Below, in pieces: positions 23,180 through 34,266 of a stretch of DNA of 64,000 bases. The stretch covers positions 3,758,501 through 3,822,500 of the forward strand of contig JAWHQI010000228.1 of NCBI GenBank assembly GCA_033032865.1. The letters are read 5' to 3'. The translations under genes and the position numbers were made by a program. The stretch is from Dactylorhiza incarnata (Eukaryota; Streptophyta; Magnoliopsida; Asparagales; Orchidaceae). Numbering within the stretch: the stretch's first letter is position 1; each line of letters opens with the position of its first letter. The notes below the pieces were generated by a model. It searched no databases. It was given only the letters and a program-made list of their open reading frames with translations, and was not told the DNA's origin.

Positions 23180-23610
23180 CGACAGATTCTCGGAGACCGT
23201 CGAGTGGTCTCGACGAATCGTCGAGACCGTCGAGTGGTCTCTATGAATCATCGAGACCGTCGAGTGGTCTCAAAGAATCGTCGAGACCGTCAAGTGGTCT
23301 TGACGAATCGTCGAGACCAACTCGATAGACCGTCGAGACCCACTCGACAGATCCGTCGAGACGGTCGAGTGGTCTTGACGGATCATCGAGACCGTCGAGT
23401 GGTCTCGACGGATCGTCGAGACCAACTCGACGGACTATCAAGACCCACTCGATGGATCCGTCGAGACTATCCAGTGGTCTCAGTGGATCGTCGAGACCGT
23501 TGAGTGGTCTCGACAGATCGTCGAGACCAACTCAACGGACGATTAAGACCCACTCAATGGATCGTCGAGACCAACTCAATGAATCATCGAGTCCTCTCGA
23601 CTGTTCGTCA
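23180..23610 (-). repeat. Element F 30-bp palindrome array
   Basis: About fourteen 30-bp units, most with the core CGAGACC-N7-GGTCTCG, where the 7-bp spacer is usually GTCGAGT. Unit length is ten codons, so long frames appear on both strands (Arg-Pro-Ser-Ser-Gly repeats). Degenerate copies of the same motif occur in the F LTR at about 25375-25470, which ties the array to F. It lies just downstream of the F gag zinc knuckle. Confidence 0.8.
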
Positions 23611-23647
23611 AACCTCTTTTTGCGCTGGCATCTTTTCCGAGCAGGAG

Positions 23648-24742
23648 TCAACTTACGAACACGTGTTCAAGGGGCCTAACATGAATCAGGACGTTACATT
23701 CCGTACTTAAATGCCATGGCATATTGCAGCAGTAACAAACAACGTCAGATGAATTATGTTTCATCTGTTTAGATTCGTACCTTTCGTTGTTATTGTAGAC
23801 TTTCCTATGATGATCACCATCACGTCTTGATTTTCTGAAGTCAGAAGAGGAAGAATGATTTTTCATTTGTCTTCTCTTGCTCAGTATTCTCTTAAATTTC
23901 TTGGAGAGTGAGGAGAACTTTCCATCTGACATTTCTGAGCTTGATGAGCAAGCCTCTGAGTCATCATGCACATATGAGGACTGTCTCCTCAGAGATGGCA
24001 CAACTTTACCTCTCCTTAACCTTTCAGCTCTCAGGGCTACAGACTTCTCTCTTCCTGAAGTATTACTTCCCTCTTTCTCGGCTTTCCTGATGTTGAGCTT
24101 CAGTTCATGGGAAAGAAGCTTCCCAAATAAAATATGAGGCTCCATTATCGCCAGCTTGCCAAATTCCCTTATAGCAATTTCCTTGGTATCCCATTCTTTC
24201 GTCAGGTATCTCATGAACTTGTCGTTAAGTTCTCCAACTGTGAATTCTCGGTCATAATTTCTTAGACCGTTCACAATTTTGAAGAATTTCTCGTAGGTAT
24301 CTGATATGTTATCTCTTGGTTCTTGCTTGAAGGCCTCGTACTCTTGATTCATCAGAGATCTATGATCATCTCTAACTTCTTATGTACGTTCCATCAAGAT
24401 AACAAGAGAATCCCACTTCTCTTTGGTAGATTTGCAGTGAATCAGATTTTGCAACATGGAGTCATCCACTACACTGGCAATGATGTTCTTTGCTTTCTTG
24501 TCCAAGGCTATAATAACAATCTCATCCTTTGTTAAATCCAGCATCTTTTTAGGAACTTGCACATTTGGGTTGATTGTACATGCTGTCATCGGAATGTGAG
24601 GACCTTCTTCAACAATTTGAATGATTCTTGGGTCGGCGGATTCTATGAAGAACCTTACTCTTTCCTTCCACATAGGAAAGTTCTATTTCATGTACACCGA
24701 CAACTTCATGGAAGAATCCTTGTTTCTGTCCATTCTAGACAT
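23648..24742 (-). pseudogene. gag: Element F gag (broken)
   Basis: Minus-strand Sirevirus-like gag starting at ATG 24742, about 65 bp after the PBS. In order: a short N-terminus with one TAG, a capsid segment with W-K-E-R-V-R-F and a KSTKEKWDSLVILMERT stretch ending in a stop, then the frame 24352-23648. That frame carries a capsid C-terminal part (DTYEKFFKIVNGLRNYDREF, then KLLSHELKLNIRKAE), a Ser-rich basic linker and a zinc knuckle CYCCNMPWHLSTEC (CX2CX4HX4C). The order matches the C1 and C2 gags. After the knuckle the frame ends and the 30-bp array begins, so protease and pol are absent or lost. Confidence 0.75.
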
Positions 24743-24806
24743 GGTGTCTTTGAACAACTAGATAGAGGACTTTGTTCAAGGTGTTAATCTCTTAACAAAT
24801 AACCTA

Positions 24807-24818
24807 CCTATGATACCA
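24807..24818 (-). other. Primer-binding site of F
   Basis: Minus strand TGGTATCATAGG, one mismatch from the tRNA-Met type PBS, two bases from the LTR end. Confidence 0.7.
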
Positions 24819-24820
24819 AT

Positions 24821-25763
24821 TGAAAGTATCTAGTTGCTACCTAAATCAACTAAAGGGGGTGAATAGGTGAATTATTTGGCTTTTATGCGGAATTAAAAAC
24901 TTTAAATAAAAGCACATAAATAAAGAGCACACACAAACGCAAGGATTTATAGTGGTTTCCCAGAATGGGTACATCCACTTTCCAGCATCACATATCTAAC
25001 ACTCCCAGCTAGACTAGGCTACTGCACTAATCTTATATTGAAACATCTTACAACTCGGAGCATACAACTCCTACAAACTCGGAGACCACGTCCCCTACAA
25101 ACTCGGAGCCTCAACTCCTACACTCGGAAGTAAAACTTCCTACAAACTCGGAGAACAATCTCTCCTACAAAAACTCGGAGAACAACCTCTCCTACACTCG
25201 ATCCTCTAAACTAGGATCAACAAAAACTTGGAAGAGAAACTTCCTACCAAAATATTGTAAAGGGGTTTTTATAATCTTTAGATTGAAAGACAATCTTCTA
25301 AATTCTCTATCAGATTTAACTTCTTCAGATCTGAAATAAGGGATATTCTGCTTCCTTGACTTAAGACATTACTCGAGACCTATCAAGTGATCTTGGTGAA
25401 TTCTTCTAGTCCACTCGAGATGTATCGACGAATTCGTCGAGTCTTCTCGAGTGTACTCGATGAATTGACTTGAATAATTTTTCTTCTAGTCCCGAACACA
25501 GCAACACTTCATCTTGACTTCTCCATAGTGTTTGATTCTGAAGTACACCCCAATGGAGATATTTCACATGAGTCAACACCCTGGTCTACACAATAAGGGA
25601 TTACATTGCATAGGCCTATGCTTAGGACTCATTGAAACCTACATTGGTTTGTACTTAGCAATTAATATCCTGCAAATACATAACTAAAATACCAGATCAA
25701 GTACAATATCTATTCATCTTAGTTCATGGGGGACTTCTTCAAATCAAAAATATTGTGGCTACA
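24821..25763 (-). repeat. Element F 5' LTR (left boundary uncertain)
   Basis: On the minus strand it ends GATACTTTCA before the PBS and contains the CACCTATTCACCCCC signature shared with C and D LTR ends. It holds a minisatellite of about 28 bp (25048-25210, core CCTACAAACTCGGAG) and palindromes such as CGACGAATTCGTCG (about 25427). The plus-strand right limit at about 25763 is a guess; no partner LTR is in the window. Confidence 0.6.
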
Positions 25764-25784
25764 AAACCCAATAGATCATTGTGC

Positions 25785-26433
25785 TCTGATGCTACTATTA
25801 TAACTTTTTCTTTTCTATAGCTCTTATCCTATAGTAGTTTATCTATAGTGGTTTATTTATGCACATGCTTGCTAGTTAATTCATCTGCTCTTGATTTTAC
25901 CCCTTGTTGTCCTCCGCCTCATCTTTCGACCCGGTGCATAGGAGTCGCGGGGGGAGGCGATTACAAAATTGGATTAGTCTTTTTGAGTAACGATCGGATG
26001 TGGCCGTAACACTAGCGGTCCGAGGATATGGAGTAGCAGTACGACCAGCAGGATGTGATGACAAAATCTGAGGAGCAGTTAACACGCATCACTACTACCT
26101 GACGACAAGTCGATTAGAGTTTGCTAGCTTCCGCATTTATGCATAGTGAGAGAGTGTGTTTTGCTTTATTTTGGATATGTACCGGGCATAAGCCCTTACT
26201 CTCTTTCAGATTATTGTACTCATTGTTGGACTTGTATTCTTTTTAATATATATGTGAGATAGTGGACTTGTTTACTTAGTTTACTTCTTATCTCATGTTG
26301 GTCTTGTTGATCATTCTTGTCGGCAGGATTGGCGTCTTGCGGAGGCGACTAACTTGTGTATTGGTGTCACCGTAAGGCGGCGGTTCTGGGCATAAGATCC
26401 GGGAACTCTCCTGTGCGGGAGAGGGATCTTACA
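25785..26433 (+). mobile_element. Element G, end of a 5' LTR (gypsy type), truncated
   Basis: The sequence ends GGGATCTTACA, followed by a PBS-like CTGGTATCA at 26435, the usual join of chromovirus-type Ty3/gypsy LTRs. The LTR start is not found; it appears cut off by F. There are no coding frames. Confidence 0.5.
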
Positions 26434-27877
26434 ACTGGTATCACTTGAACAAATGATCCAACAAAAAATAAGTCAACAAAACTGTGGAACACCCCGCTCG
26501 AGTTAGTTTGAGGACATACTAGTAGCAGAAGCAATGGTGTGCCAATGTGTAAAATCACACAAAAAAGTCCAGTAATTAATGAGTTAGGCCAACCTAACTA
26601 GGACACCATTCTAGTTTGACCTACCAAGATGATTTCATAGTGTATCTTAATCTAAAATCGACCTCGGGTATAGACTGGTTAAGGTATGATGATACCCAAA
26701 GTGACTAAGGGAAGAGCTTAATGGGAAAGTAGCTTCACAAAGCTGAAACTCTTATGTCCCTAATTCTCCTATCAAGTGATATTATCACTTCTTACCCAAC
26801 GAAGAGGACCATCTCAAAGAGATTCGGTGCATGAAATCTATTAGTGGAACAGTAGGAGACTTGTAAACTTAACCTTCAATCCAACGAGTAGATTACATTG
26901 AAATAATCACTGTGACAATTACCAGAGGTCGGATAAGAATTCGATTTCAGAAACGGCCCATTTTTTTATTTACCCATATATTAATCTTGAGAAGGTTGTT
27001 GTAATTGGTAACCTTGAGGGCCTAAAGTGTGTAGCATATCAATAAGTCTCAAGGTGGAATTCCAAGTCTAAGAGTCGCATGCCCTAAGGATTGAGGGTGT
27101 ATCTAGGATGAATATAACATAATGATATCAAAGAAACCTAGCCAAAAATGAACGGGGCATAATCCATTTGTTTATCGGGCTAATTAGGTACCGACTTGGG
27201 TTTCCCAGACCTTATTTTGAAAAGGTTAATCACAAACGTAGTGATCTTACAATATTCAAATGTTACTCGGGTGAAGATGGGAATTCGAAGTATGCATGAT
27301 CGGTTTGATGATCAACCCTCCCTAGAAGTCGGATCCTTGAAGAATTCCTTCATCTTAAGAAATGTGGATTATTAATGCTATGTCGTGACAGCTATAATTC
27401 ACAATCGAAATAAGAGCATAGAGACTTTCAAGGATGATTATCCATCTTCCTTATTGCTCTAAATTTATGCGAATGAGTAAACAAAGAGAATAGTAAATGA
27501 ATTCTTTGAGATACAAATCAGGGGTTGCCTAGTTATACTTGCATGCAACTCTTTAAATCAAGGGAGATGGTACAAGACTTCGGGAGATTTCTCAAATCTT
27601 GAGTTTAATAAAGCAGATAACTACTTAGTACGCAACCTAAGGAGCGACAGTGTCTTCCTTAATGCAAGACACAGTGTAAATCACATTCAAATCCACAAGG
27701 AAATTGAGAAAATTTATTTTAAATAACCTAAATTCAAGGCAACATTGGTTGTAGAAAGAGTTTTACATATAATTAAGGTGGTATGATACTTATCACCTTA
27801 ACAAAGTTTATTCCTAGATGCTATACCTTCTTACTCAATTGTTGTAACATACGATTAGTGATTATAATATCGATTAA
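26434..27877 (+). mobile_element. Element G internal region, left part
   Basis: It begins with the degenerate PBS (CTGGTATCACTTG, tRNA-Met-like). I see no recognisable gag; all frames are broken. It ends with ATTAA (27873-27877), the left TSD of C1. Confidence 0.4.
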
Positions 27878-29491
27878 TGTTAGGAAAAACACTTGTAATT
27901 TATCTAACAAATTACTTAAAGTGATTTCATCAGTTAGGTTATATTACCCACATTGTATAGAAAGGGTAAATTGGTCATTAGATGTCTTAGGATGTCACAC
28001 TTACCTTAGAGTGTAAAGACGAGGTCAAGATAAGCACAAATTCAGTTGAGTTAAAACTTGCATTGAATAGAAGTCAACGTAACTTTGACTATATGTCAAC
28101 GTAAGTTTGACTGAAAGTCGAAGCAACTCAATCAGCCTGTCGAAGTATAAGTCAAGTCTACGTAACATCGATGGGAACTCGACGCAGAAGGAAGATCACG
28201 TCGAAGCCATCTTAGAAGTCGGCGCAACTTTGACTTCAATTCGACGTAGAAGATAAAGTTCAAGTCCAAGCCTTAAACTCGATGGATACGTCGATAAGTA
28301 ATCGACGCAACATCGGCATTTGATTTCAGCCAGAGCTAAGAAGGAGTTCGAAGCTACTCTTATAAGAACTCAGAGGTGCGTTGATATGAAGAATGATGAA
28401 GTCGACGCAGTGTCGAATACAGTCTGAAATAGAAGCTTTTCTAATGTCCTTTTAATACCTTTTCCAAAGGTCTACAAAGCTGAAGACAGTTCACCAATGA
28501 CTCATTTATTGCCAAGAATGGAATGGAGTATTCCATGGTACAGCAAAAACATTCATGGAATGTATTCAAATATGATGGATGGGTCGACAACAAAATAAGA
28601 AAGGGAACTCAACTGTCCAATAGGAATTCTTTTTCAGGACAACCCCAAAGAAGAAAGAAATTCAAATTCCAATCACGGAGAATAAGTATGCTGAGAGGAG
28701 ATGAAAGACACAAGCATTGATCACATATTTTTCTATCTGAGGAATAAGGTTTTCTCTTCCTCCTTCAACCCTAAGACAAAAAAAGAACATATCTCTATGC
28801 ACAGGAAAAACAACACAACTGCTCTTTCTTCTTCTTCACACAACAACAAGTTTACAAGATGTGCTCAGAGAATTAAGTTCAAGCCAATAACCCTTGCACT
28901 CATCATAATCATAAGCAAGGGTTCATCATATACAGATCCTGTGATAAACAGAAGTAGCAGTTCAACAAAATAGCTTCTGAAGAATTCTAAAAGCATAATT
29001 CTATTCTTTCTCGCTTTCTTCTTCTTTATTCACCAACTGTAAAAGAGTTTTATTAATCCCTCTTTCAAAGGATTCAATGGTTCTAAGAGTCTCCTTACCA
29101 AAAGACTCAGTGGTTCTAAGAGTCTCCTTATCAAAAGACTCAATGGTTCTAAGAGTCTCCTTATCAAAAGACTCTGTGGTTCTGAGAGTCTCCTTTTCAA
29201 AAGACTCAGGCATAGTTAGTGCAATCTTACTGGGGAGGAAGAAGAGTGGACTACCCACATTTTTGGGAACCACTATAAGAATCTTGTGTCTTTTGGATTG
29301 AATTTTCTGTGCTACCCCACTTTACTATTTTCTGTATTTACATTTCCTGCATTTACTATATTCTATTTTGGTAGTGATGATTGCATACTACTTAGTAGTT
29401 TTATTGTGTGTGTACATTTAGGGTAGAAAATATTTAAAACTCTATTCACCCCCCCTCTAGAGAATTCTCAGAGGCACACTGTGCACTTTCA
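27878..29491 (+). repeat. C1 5' LTR
   Basis: 1614 bp, TGTTAGGAAAAAC to GTGCACTTTCA. At 28040-28420 it holds many CGTCGA-N7-TCGACG-type palindromes (e.g. CGTCGA-TAAGTAA-TCGACG). At 29064-29210 are four 36-bp tandem units (core GGTTCTAAGAGTCTCC); the 3' LTR has three. Confidence 0.93.
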
Positions 29492-29493
29492 AT

Positions 29494-29506
29494 TGGGTAT
29501 CAGAGG
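29494..29506 (+). other. Primer-binding site of C1
   Basis: TGGGTATCAGAGG, the tRNA-Met type PBS with one extra G. Confidence 0.75.
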
Positions 29507-29600
29507 TAGGATGATCATTACAAGGTTAACACTTTGATCAAAAGATCTCCTCACTCTCATTTCTTTATTTTAAATTAACCAAAACTATTTTCTAAAGAAA

Positions 29601-30674
29601 ATGAATTCTAAGGATTAAGCATCAACAAGACCACCAATGTGTAACCTAAATAAGTTTACACTCTAGAAGGCCAGAATAAAGCATGACATGAACTCTATTG
29701 ATGAAGACATCTTTGATGTTGTAATTTCAGGTCCCACAGCTCCAGTCAGACAAGATGTCAGTGGAACTTCAACACTGGAAGTTGTTCTAAAGAATGAGTG
29801 GACAGAGGCTGAGAAGAAGCATAAGACATGTGATGCCAAGGCAATGTACATCCTGGTTTCCACAATGTCAGATGACATTTTCCAGAAAGTAGCTGAATGC
29901 CAATCAGCAAAAGAGATCTGGGAATCCCTTTCCAGAATTGTAGAAGGGAGCTCTGATGAAAGAAAGGACAGGAAGTCCCTTCTCATATCCTAAAATGAGA
30001 ACTTTCAAAAGAAAGTTGAGGAAAGTTTTTTGGAAATGTATGACAGATATATCATCATTATCAATGAGGTGAAGAGTATGGACAAGGAAATATCCTTGAC
30101 AGAGATCAATGATAAGATCCTCATATGCTTCCCAAGCTCAAGGGACTCAAGGATCTGGGCCATTGGAGAGTCCAGATGCCATGGAGAGATCTCTACTGAT
30201 GCTTTGCTAGGAAAGCTTAAATCTTATGAGATGCTACTAAAAATCAGGGCTAAAACAGAGGCAAAGGAGACAACCTCAACTCCCATCCAAAGGAGCCTTG
30301 CCTTGATGGTTGCTGAAGGAGATCCTTCCACTCCTAAAGATGAGATGTTCTGTCTCTTAGCAAGGAGATTCAGAAAGTGGGTCAAGACATAAGACTCAAG
30401 AAGAAAAGAGAGGAGCTCAAAACCCAGATTTCATAAGACTCCAAAGAAGGAAGTGATTTGCTTCTCCTACAACAAGCAAGGGAACATATCCCCTGAGTGC
30501 CCACAAGAACAAGAGGATAGGAGAAGCAATAAAGGTGAGCAGAAGAAGAAGTCTTTCAGGAGGAAAGAAAAGAAGAAAGCTATAGGTTTCATTGCTGAAA
30601 CCTGGAGTGACTCTGAAGCAGAGTTAAGCCCCTATTCATCAGAAAGTGATGAAGAAGCTGTTGAAGCTGTCTGA
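29601..30674 (+). pseudogene. gag: C1 gag (broken)
   Basis: It starts at ATG 29601 and carries in-frame stops near 29617, 29664, 29992 and 30390. Visible are a capsid with STMSDDIFQKVAECQSAKEI and WESLSR motifs, GISLTEINDK-like and LLGKLKSYEML segments, a basic linker, and a degenerate zinc knuckle CFSYNKQGNISPEC. In that knuckle the second Cys is Tyr and the His is Asn, so zinc binding is lost. It ends with the acidic ETWSDSEAELSPYSSESDEE. It is co-linear with the C2 gag (55949 onward). Confidence 0.82.
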
Positions 30675-30689
30675 ATGATGGCATTAGGG

Positions 30690-31510
30690 ATCTCCTCGGA
30701 TGGTGAAGAATAATAGGTATCACTGTTTAATAATTTTGATTTTGACACAGAAGACATTAAAAATTGCTTTAAAGAATTTTGTAATGATTACCTCAAAATA
30801 CAAAAAAAAATTAGAAACAGATAGGGAAGAATTAGAAAACTTCAAGAAAGATGAATTATATTCAATAAATAATGATTTGTGAACTGAAATTCAGGATAAA
30901 TAAATAGAATTGATTGAGATAAGAATTGAAAATAAAAAATTAAAAGAAGAGCTAACAAAGGCAAAAGCCTTTGAGGACTCTCTCACTGGGAGGAGTCAAA
31001 AGCTCAAAGATATTACACAAAATCTCTCCATGAGATTTAAGCATCTAGGTCTAGGAGCAGACCCATGCACTAGACCTGAAGTCACTAGTAGACCAGCCTA
31101 GAAAAATCCAGTTAGATTTATTACACCTAGTGTTTATCAAACAAGTGAGAGGAGTGCAATAACTAAGGATCAGGATATTAATAATCCAGATAAAATAACT
31201 GTATTTAATATTGAGCAAATTCAAACAAGGAAAAGAAATCTCCAGGCAAGAGTAATTCAGAGAAATTAACCAACAACAATCAAAAGGCTAAAGTTAAAAG
31301 TAGAATAATTAGACACTCTGCTGATCTATTATATTTGGATTCATTTTATACACATTACAAGTACCAAAATAATAAATCTAGGCTTGATAGACCCATTCTC
31401 TGCCATCCTAAAGGATATCATGAAAGACCCTTCTACTCTTTCATAGAACCTTGTAATGGTAAAAGCAAAGGGCCCAAGGTAACCTGGGTTCATTCTAATG
31501 TTTGAGCTAC
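30690..31510 (+). pseudogene. C1 gag coiled-coil tail (broken)
   Basis: Continuation homologous to C2 57000-57450. It includes a Lys/Glu-rich coiled coil and AKAFEDSLTGRSQKLKDI, matching AKAFENSLNGRSQKIKEI in C2. Past 31100 only scattered short frames remain. The 33-bp palindrome array and the second zinc knuckle of C2 are absent. Confidence 0.6.
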
Positions 31511-31659
31511 TTATGCACGATTAGGTAGGATCCCTCATAAGAGATAATGGATGGGGAAGGAAGATCTAGGGCTTAATAAAGAACAAAATCCAACAATGGA
31601 GTGATTTCTTCTCTGAATCCCCTTACTCATCTTCTTTAGTTCAAGAAAATAATAGTATA

Positions 31660-32122
31660 AATACAATTTTCAATAAAAATTATTGCTGGGAAAAATAACA
31701 AGAACTTTATAAGATAATAGAACTATTTATTCAGAGTTGCGTCGAATAGAATTCGATGTACCGCCTAATTCTAAACGATGCCTGCTTCGAGAGCAATCTG
31801 CAAAAGATAATTCAAATTGAATTTGACGCAACATCGACTTCATATCGACGCATCCATAGATTTATTAGTTGCTCATCAAATTTGAAGGTGCGTCGAGTTC
31901 TAATCGACGCAATGTCAACATGACAAACGTGCACAGTTTCACTTTTAGAAGCTGCTTCGACACATTTTGGCGTGCTGACTATTAGTCTCTATCGACGGTG
32001 CTTCGAATAAAACCCTAAGTTACGATGAATTGTCTTCTTTTAAGCAACATAGGAATCAAATTCATTACGCTTTCGAATTCTCTCTTTCTTGCTCTCGTGC
32101 TCTTCCTCCCTCCAGCTCTCTT
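31660..32122 (+). mobile_element. C1 post-pol region with palindromes
   Basis: It matches C2 61570-62000. It carries CGTCGA-ATAGAAT-TCGATG (about 31744), CATCGA-CTTCATA-TCGACG (about 31827) and CGTCGA-GTTCTAA-TCGACG (about 31892). It then has CGAATAAAACCCTAAG, shared with C2, before B1 interrupts it. Confidence 0.75.
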
Positions 32123-32127
32123 GATTC

Positions 32128-33286
32128 TGTTGAAATTTTTGAAGTGGAGTGGAAGGTGGTCGGCGGTCTGTATATTGGTGACCGCAGAGACCGCGCGGTC
32201 TCTGAGCTAGTGCTCTGCCGATCTGGCTCTGGCGGCCTGCAGTGATTGTCCGGGTTTGTTCTTATATGTTCCGGTCTCTTTCGGTCTGCTCTGCTTGGTT
32301 TGTCTATCTGCGTTGTAAGAAGACCAGGCGGTCTGTTCTTGAGTTACCGCTGTGACCGGGCTGGTTATGCAGGTTGCTCTGGCGACTTGTCTGAAGTCGG
32401 CCAGATGTTCTTGGTTTGCTCTAGGCGGTCTAAGGGAGGAGTGATCTGTGTCCGCGCGGCTTGTGCGCGGTCTGCTGCTGATTTGCGGTCTTGGACAGGA
32501 TGTTGTCCAAGTGGTGTGATCGCGCGGTCTGCCCTGTGAGACCGCTCACGATCTGATGGGTGGTGACTGTACCTCTCCTGTGACGGTGACGATATCCATT
32601 CTCTCGCCTATAAATAGGGGTGCAGGGCTCGTCATTCATAATAAGAACTGTAAGAACTAGAGCCCTGGTTGTTTCGTGCGGTCTCAACTTTGAGGTCGGG
32701 CAGTCTCGGAAGCGAGTTGACTATTTGTTGTGTTCACAAGTTTGTGGTCAGCAGGTTGCGGTCTCTTTCCTTGGTTATTTCACAGTGGCTTGAATAAACA
32801 GTTCGACAGTGGCTTGTCTGCGAACAGGTTTATGTTGTTCTTGTGCTGTTCGAGGCGAGCTCGACGATCAGACGACCTTCTGTGGTTAGGCGGTCTGAGT
32901 TGCGGTCGGCGACAGCTTATGTTCTCTGTTCAATTCAATAAGCTCCAGTTCGTGCGGTCTGAGGTAGTAGTCTTGCAGTGTAGGTCATCTTGCCTGTATT
33001 CTATTCGTGCGGTCTCAGGTCAAGCCGGGCGGTCTCTGGAGTGCAGCGGTTTGTGAGGTCCCTGCTTGTCAGGTCACCAGATTTGTGTTTTTTTGGTGTG
33101 TTTTGTTCTTCTCTCCTTCGTGATTCTTATGAATCATGTCTCGCCATGTATACCTCGCACTGTAACCAAGTTTTGTGATTCAATAATGACTATTGTGTTG
33201 CTGTGTGGCATTGTGGTTGATTGGCTATAACTCAGTTGATGCAACTCCTGCTTACTCCTAAATGATTCAAATCAAAAATTTTAACA
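32128..33286 (+). repeat. B1 5' LTR
   Basis: TGTTGAAATTTTTGAAG to AAATTTTAACA. TATA box at 32609-32616. I count about fifteen GCGGTCT/AGACCGC heptamers, some as direct palindromes (AGACCGCGCGGTCT near 32188). Confidence 0.95.
32609..32616 (+). promoter_or_regulatory. TATA box of B1 5' LTR
   Basis: CCTATAAATAGGGG, conserved at 37935-37942 in the 3' LTR and in B2 and B3. Confidence 0.65.
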
Positions 33287-33298
33287 CGGTATCAAAGC
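33287..33298 (+). other. Primer-binding site of B1
   Basis: CGGTATCAAAGC, a mutated tRNA-Met-type PBS directly after the LTR end. Confidence 0.75.
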
Positions 33299-33375
33299 GA
33301 GGTTCTTGGAGTGGATAAGCAGTGTTCAACTTGAGTTGCCATCGTCTTTGTGAAGAAGAAACCACATAGTTTGCC

Positions 33376-34206
33376 ATGAAAGCTGGATACGCAAGAGGGC
33401 ATAGCATTGAACTCCTCACATCGACTAACTTTAAGAAGTGGAAGTCGTGTATGGAGAGTTACTTGCTTAGCGAGGATCTTTGGGATATAGTTGGAGGAGA
33501 AGACACACAAGAAGTTTATCTAGCAGGAGATAATATGGCAGAGGTGAGACTTTGGAGGAGGACTAATGCAAAGGCAGAGTTCACACTCAAGAGGGCTATC
33601 TCACCAGAGCTATTTGATCACATCATTGGATGTAATTCTGCCGCCGAGATTTGGACATCTTTGGACGGGCTGTTCAATAGGAAGAATGTAGCTCGGCTAT
33701 AGTTTCTTGAAAATGAGTTGGCGAAGGCCTCTCAAGGTGATATTTCCATCTCTACTTTCTTTCTTAAGATGAAGAACCTCACAGCAGAGATTTCTGCATT
33801 GGACCCTGATGAGCCCATCTCGGAGGAAAAACTGAAGAGGCATATCATCCGCGGGTTGCGGAAGGAGTATCTTGCCTTTGTGATGTCAGTGCAGGGTTGG
33901 GCAAATCATCCATCTCTGTTGGAGCTGGAAAACTTACTTTCTTCGCAGGAAAGTTTGGCAAGACAGATGGCGGGGACTTCTATCTCTGGAGGAGATAGTG
34001 ATATGTTGTTCTCTGGGAAGAAGAAGTAGAAGTGGGAGAAGAAGAAGCCAGGTCATGATGGACTCTCTACTTCAGGTCAGCAGGAAAGGGGTTATGCTCC
34101 TAAGTCTGATGGGAGGAAGAAGGGAGAGTGACCAAGGTGCTTTAGGTGCAATAAGACTGGCCACTTCAAGAAGGATTGTCGGGTTAATCTTCAGCCGGGA
34201 CATGTA
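33376..34206 (+). pseudogene. gag: B1 gag (broken)
   Basis: It starts at ATG 33376. The capsid region is of the copia UBN2 type (FKKWKSCMESYLLSEDLW, AAEIWTSLDGLFNRKNVARL, KMKNLTAEISALDPDEPISE, HIIRGLRKEYLAFV). A CCHC knuckle CFRCNKTGHFKKDC lies at 34138-34179. In-frame stops occur near 33700 (TAG), 34027 (TAG) and 34129 (TGA). Most fit a single C-to-T change from CAG or CGA. There is no Sirevirus-style coiled-coil tail. The protein would package element RNA; here it cannot be made full-length. Confidence 0.88.
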
Positions 34207-34266
34207 GCAGAGAAGGAGAAGCCAAAGTCTGATGAAGCTGGATGGGGAGGAGCCTTTGCGGCCAAT

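Noticed and set aside
23180..23610. Gene for a repetitive Arg-Pro-Ser-Ser-Gly protein
   Set aside because: Open frames exist on both strands only because the repeat unit is 30 bp; no gene context of its own.
25770..25800. PBS-like GCTCTGATGCTACT on the minus strand
   Set aside because: Two or more mismatches and no LTR boundary beside it that I can support.
29001..29273. Minus-strand frame with repeats of Glu-Ser-Phe-Asp-Lys-Glu-Thr-Leu-Arg
   Set aside because: It is the complement of the 36-bp LTR repeats; antisense to the element and not preserved in C2.
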